Assembly: GCF_030269445.1 (NCBI RefSeq)
Contig: NZ_BSTJ01000006.1
Coordinates: 439,204 to 503,203 of the forward strand
Source: Actinoallomurus iriomotensis
GTDB taxonomy: Bacteria > Actinomycetota > Actinomycetes > Streptosporangiales > Streptosporangiaceae
Reading direction: 5' to 3'
DNA: 64,000 nt
Shown here: in pieces, positions 62,534-64,000 of the stretch
Position numbering within the stretch: position 1 is the stretch's first letter
How the letters are laid out: every line of letters starts with the position of its first letter
Notes under the pieces: generated by a model
The model's database searches: none
Told to the model about the DNA's origin: nothing
The model's input: only the letters and a program-made list of their open reading frames with translations
Position numbers and translations under genes: made by a program

Positions 62534-64000
62534 CCACGACCAGCACGCCACCCCTCCTGGCAGGCACGCCCGAGCGGGCACGCTTCACGGCCGTGCTGCG
62601 GGCCGAGTGGACCAAGTTCCGTACGGTCCGCGGCTGGGTGATCGCCCCGATCATGGCCGCCGTGCTGTGCGTCGTGTTCACCTTCTTGGTCGCCAACGGC
62701 ACCCACACCGACTTCTGCACCGGCACCGGCAACTGCACGGCCGGCCATGCCTTCGTGCCGACCGGACCGAAGGGCCAAGCGGTCGCCGACAGCTACTACA
62801 CCCTCGGCGGGCGGCTGACCGGCGACGGCACCATCACCACTCAGGTCACCTCGCTGACCGGCGTCATCTCGACCGCCCCGACGGACGTCGCCCCCTCTCA
62901 GGCGCAGCAAACCCGCCCCGGGGTCCCGGCCTGGGCCAAGGCCGGGATCCTTCTGCGGCCGAGCACCCGGCAGGGATCGGCCTACGCCGCGGTGATGGTC
63001 ACCGGCGGCCACGGCGACCGCTTCCAATACGACTACAGCCACGACGACGCCGGCCGGCCTGGACCGGTCTCCGCCGGCTCGCCGCACTGGCTGCGCCTGA
63101 CCCGCACCGGCGACACCCTGACCGGCTACGACTCGACCAACGGAACGACGTGGACCCGGACCGGCACCGCGCACCTGACCGGGCTACCGGCCACCGTCTA
63201 CGCCGGGCTGTTCGTCACCTCGCCGGTCTCCTTCCAGACATCGGCGAGCGGCGCACGCACCCTCGCCACCGCCACCTTCGACCACACCGTCATCGACGGC
63301 AGCGCCACGCCCAGCGCCTGGCACGGTCAGAGCATCGGAGCCGGCGAGCAGGACTTCTACCCGACGCTGCGAGCCGGCAGTTACCACCGCGCCGGCGGTT
63401 CCCTCGTCGTCAGCGGCTCCGGAGACATCGCCCCCGCCGTCGTCCAAGGGCTCCTCGGCGCGGACACGGCCTCCAGCAGCCTGCCCTTCGGGCTCACCGT
63501 CGCGCTGATCGTGCTCATCGTGGTGGCGACCATGTTCGTCACCGCCGAGTACCGCCGCGGCCTGATCCGCATCACCTTCGCGGCCATCCCCGGCCGGCAC
63601 CGCGTGCTCGCGGCCAAGGCCGTCGTCATCGGCGCGGTCGCCTTCGTGATCGCCGCCGTCGCCGCGGCGACCGCCGTTCCCCTCGGCGAGCACATCCTGC
63701 ACGCGAACGGTGCCTACGTCTTCCCGGCCGGCGCCCTCACCGTCGTGCGCATCGTCGCCGGCGCCGCGGCCCTGGCCGCCGTCACCGCCGTCGCCGTGCT
63801 CGCCGTCGGCACCATCACGCGCAAGAGCGCCGCGGCGGTCGCCGGGGGCATCGTGGTGTTCGTCCTGCCCTCGATCATTGGCTCGATCAGCTCCGGTGGC
63901 GCCGTCCAGTGGCTGTATCGCCTCACCCCGGCCGCCGGCCTGTCGGTGCTGCAAGCCCTGCCCCGATCGGCGCAGGTCGACTACCCCTACACCTTCGCCA
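62530..64000 (+). CDS. ABC-2 exporter permease with large concanavalin-like ectodomain (3' end outside window)
   Basis: An open frame of 490 codons running off the right edge. After ARFTAVLRAEWTKFRTVRGW and membrane helix 1 (VIAPIMAAVLCVVFTFLVA), about 260 residues are extracytoplasmic. They include TTQVTSLTGV, WAKAGILLRPSTRQGSAYAA, WLRLTRTGDTLTGYDSTNGT and LPATVYAGLFVTSP, the sequence pattern of the DUF1349/LamG-like concanavalin fold. Membrane helices resume at LPFGLTVALIVLIVVATMFV, then FVTAEYRRGLIRITFAAIPG, the usual ABC-2 coupling segment, and continue. Two cysteines (FCTGTGNC) may form a disulphide. ATG 62530 overlaps the ATPase stop. The lectin-like insert is unusual in a permease. Confidence 0.85.
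   Translation, partial: MTTTSTPPLLAGTPERARFTAVLRAEWTKFRTVRGWVIAPIMAAVLCVVFTFLVANGTHTDFCTGTGNCTAGHAFVPTGPKGQAVADSYYTLGGRLTGDGTITTQVTSLTGVISTAPTDVAPSQAQQTRPGVPAWAKAGILLRPSTRQGSAYAAVMVTGGHGDRFQYDYSHDDAGRPGPVSAGSPHWLRLTRTGDTLTGYDSTNGTTWTRTGTAHLTGLPATVYAGLFVTSPVSFQTSASGARTLATATFDHTVIDGSATPSAWHGQSIGAGEQDFYPTLRAGSYHRAGGSLVVSGSGDIAPAVVQGLLGADTASSSLPFGLTVALIVLIVVATMFVTAEYRRGLIRITFAAIPGRHRVLAAKAVVIGAVAFVIAAVAAATAVPLGEHILHANGAYVFPAGALTVVRIVAGAAALAAVTAVAVLAVGTITRKSAAAVAGGIVVFVLPSIIGSISSGGAVQWLYRLTPAAGLSVLQALPRSAQVDYPYTFA

Overview
The window is about 64 kb of very GC-rich, gene-dense DNA from an actinomycete chromosome. The evidence is mtrA-mtrB-lpqB, a long-form hpf beside secA, DUF3499 next to a Trm112-like gene, an Rv3235-family gene, many GTG/TTG starts and ATGA/GTGA stop-start overlaps. 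Gene order follows a block conserved in Mycobacterium and Streptomyces: DUF3499, SIS protein, ahcY, mtrAB-lpqB, comF, hpf, secA, Rv3235. A CU044_5270-family gene behind an ECF sigma factor and the RDD/SpoIIM/DUF58/MoxR block next to mtrA suggest Streptosporangiales or a relative. That placement is inference.

Layout. (1) 1-5.6 kb: an accessory sugar-metabolism patch (phosphohexomutase cut by the window edge, GlpX-like phosphatase; on the other strand an unknown membrane protein, a DegT aminotransferase and a NUDIX hydrolase, all translationally coupled). Its codon use looks more AT-rich than the rest. (2) 5.9-8.7 kb: DUF3499, Trm112-like, SIS isomerase, CDF transporter; the manB and manA genes usually found here are absent. 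(3) 8.8-15 kb: accessory regulators and transport (TetR/flavin reductase/MFS, DesK/NarL-type two-component system, MerR). (4) 15.1-20.5 kb: canonical ahcY followed by a second, archaeal-type AhcY-like gene, an F420/NADP reductase-like gene diverging from an HxlR regulator, a MITE-like inverted repeat, RDD. (5) 20.6-31.2 kb: SpoIIM, DUF58-MoxR-DUF4350-DUF4129-membrane protein operon, then mtrA-mtrB-lpqB. (6) 31.4-45.1 kb: a ComF-like gene carrying a 27-bp tandem repeat array, hpf, an orphan NarL-type regulator, an MFS/TetR pair, a YcaQ-like gene, secA, a TMEM175-like protein, an ECF sigma/CU044_5270 pair, Rv3235. (7) 45.2-59.6 kb: amino-sugar metabolism: DasR-like GntR regulator with a dre-like palindrome, NagB-II-like SIS protein, HPr, enzyme I, two GH3 hexosaminidases, NagK/MurK-like kinase, MurR/RpiR regulator, MurQ and an ABC sugar importer lacking its ATPase. 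(8) 59.6-64 kb: OmpR-type two-component system diverging from an ABC-2 exporter whose permease carries a large lectin-like ectodomain and runs off the window.

Together region 7 reads as a system for harvesting and recycling cell-wall or chitin amino sugars: exported GH3 enzymes release GlcNAc/MurNAc, the ABC permeases and possibly the PTS import them, and the kinase, MurQ and NagB-II feed glycolysis, under DasR-like and MurR-like control. The most unusual items are the in-frame nonapeptide array inside the ComF-like protein, the two AhcY types side by side, the unknown CorA-shaped protein coupled to an aminotransferase, and the ABC permease with a concanavalin-like insert. No rRNA, tRNA, CRISPR array or intact transposase gene was seen.
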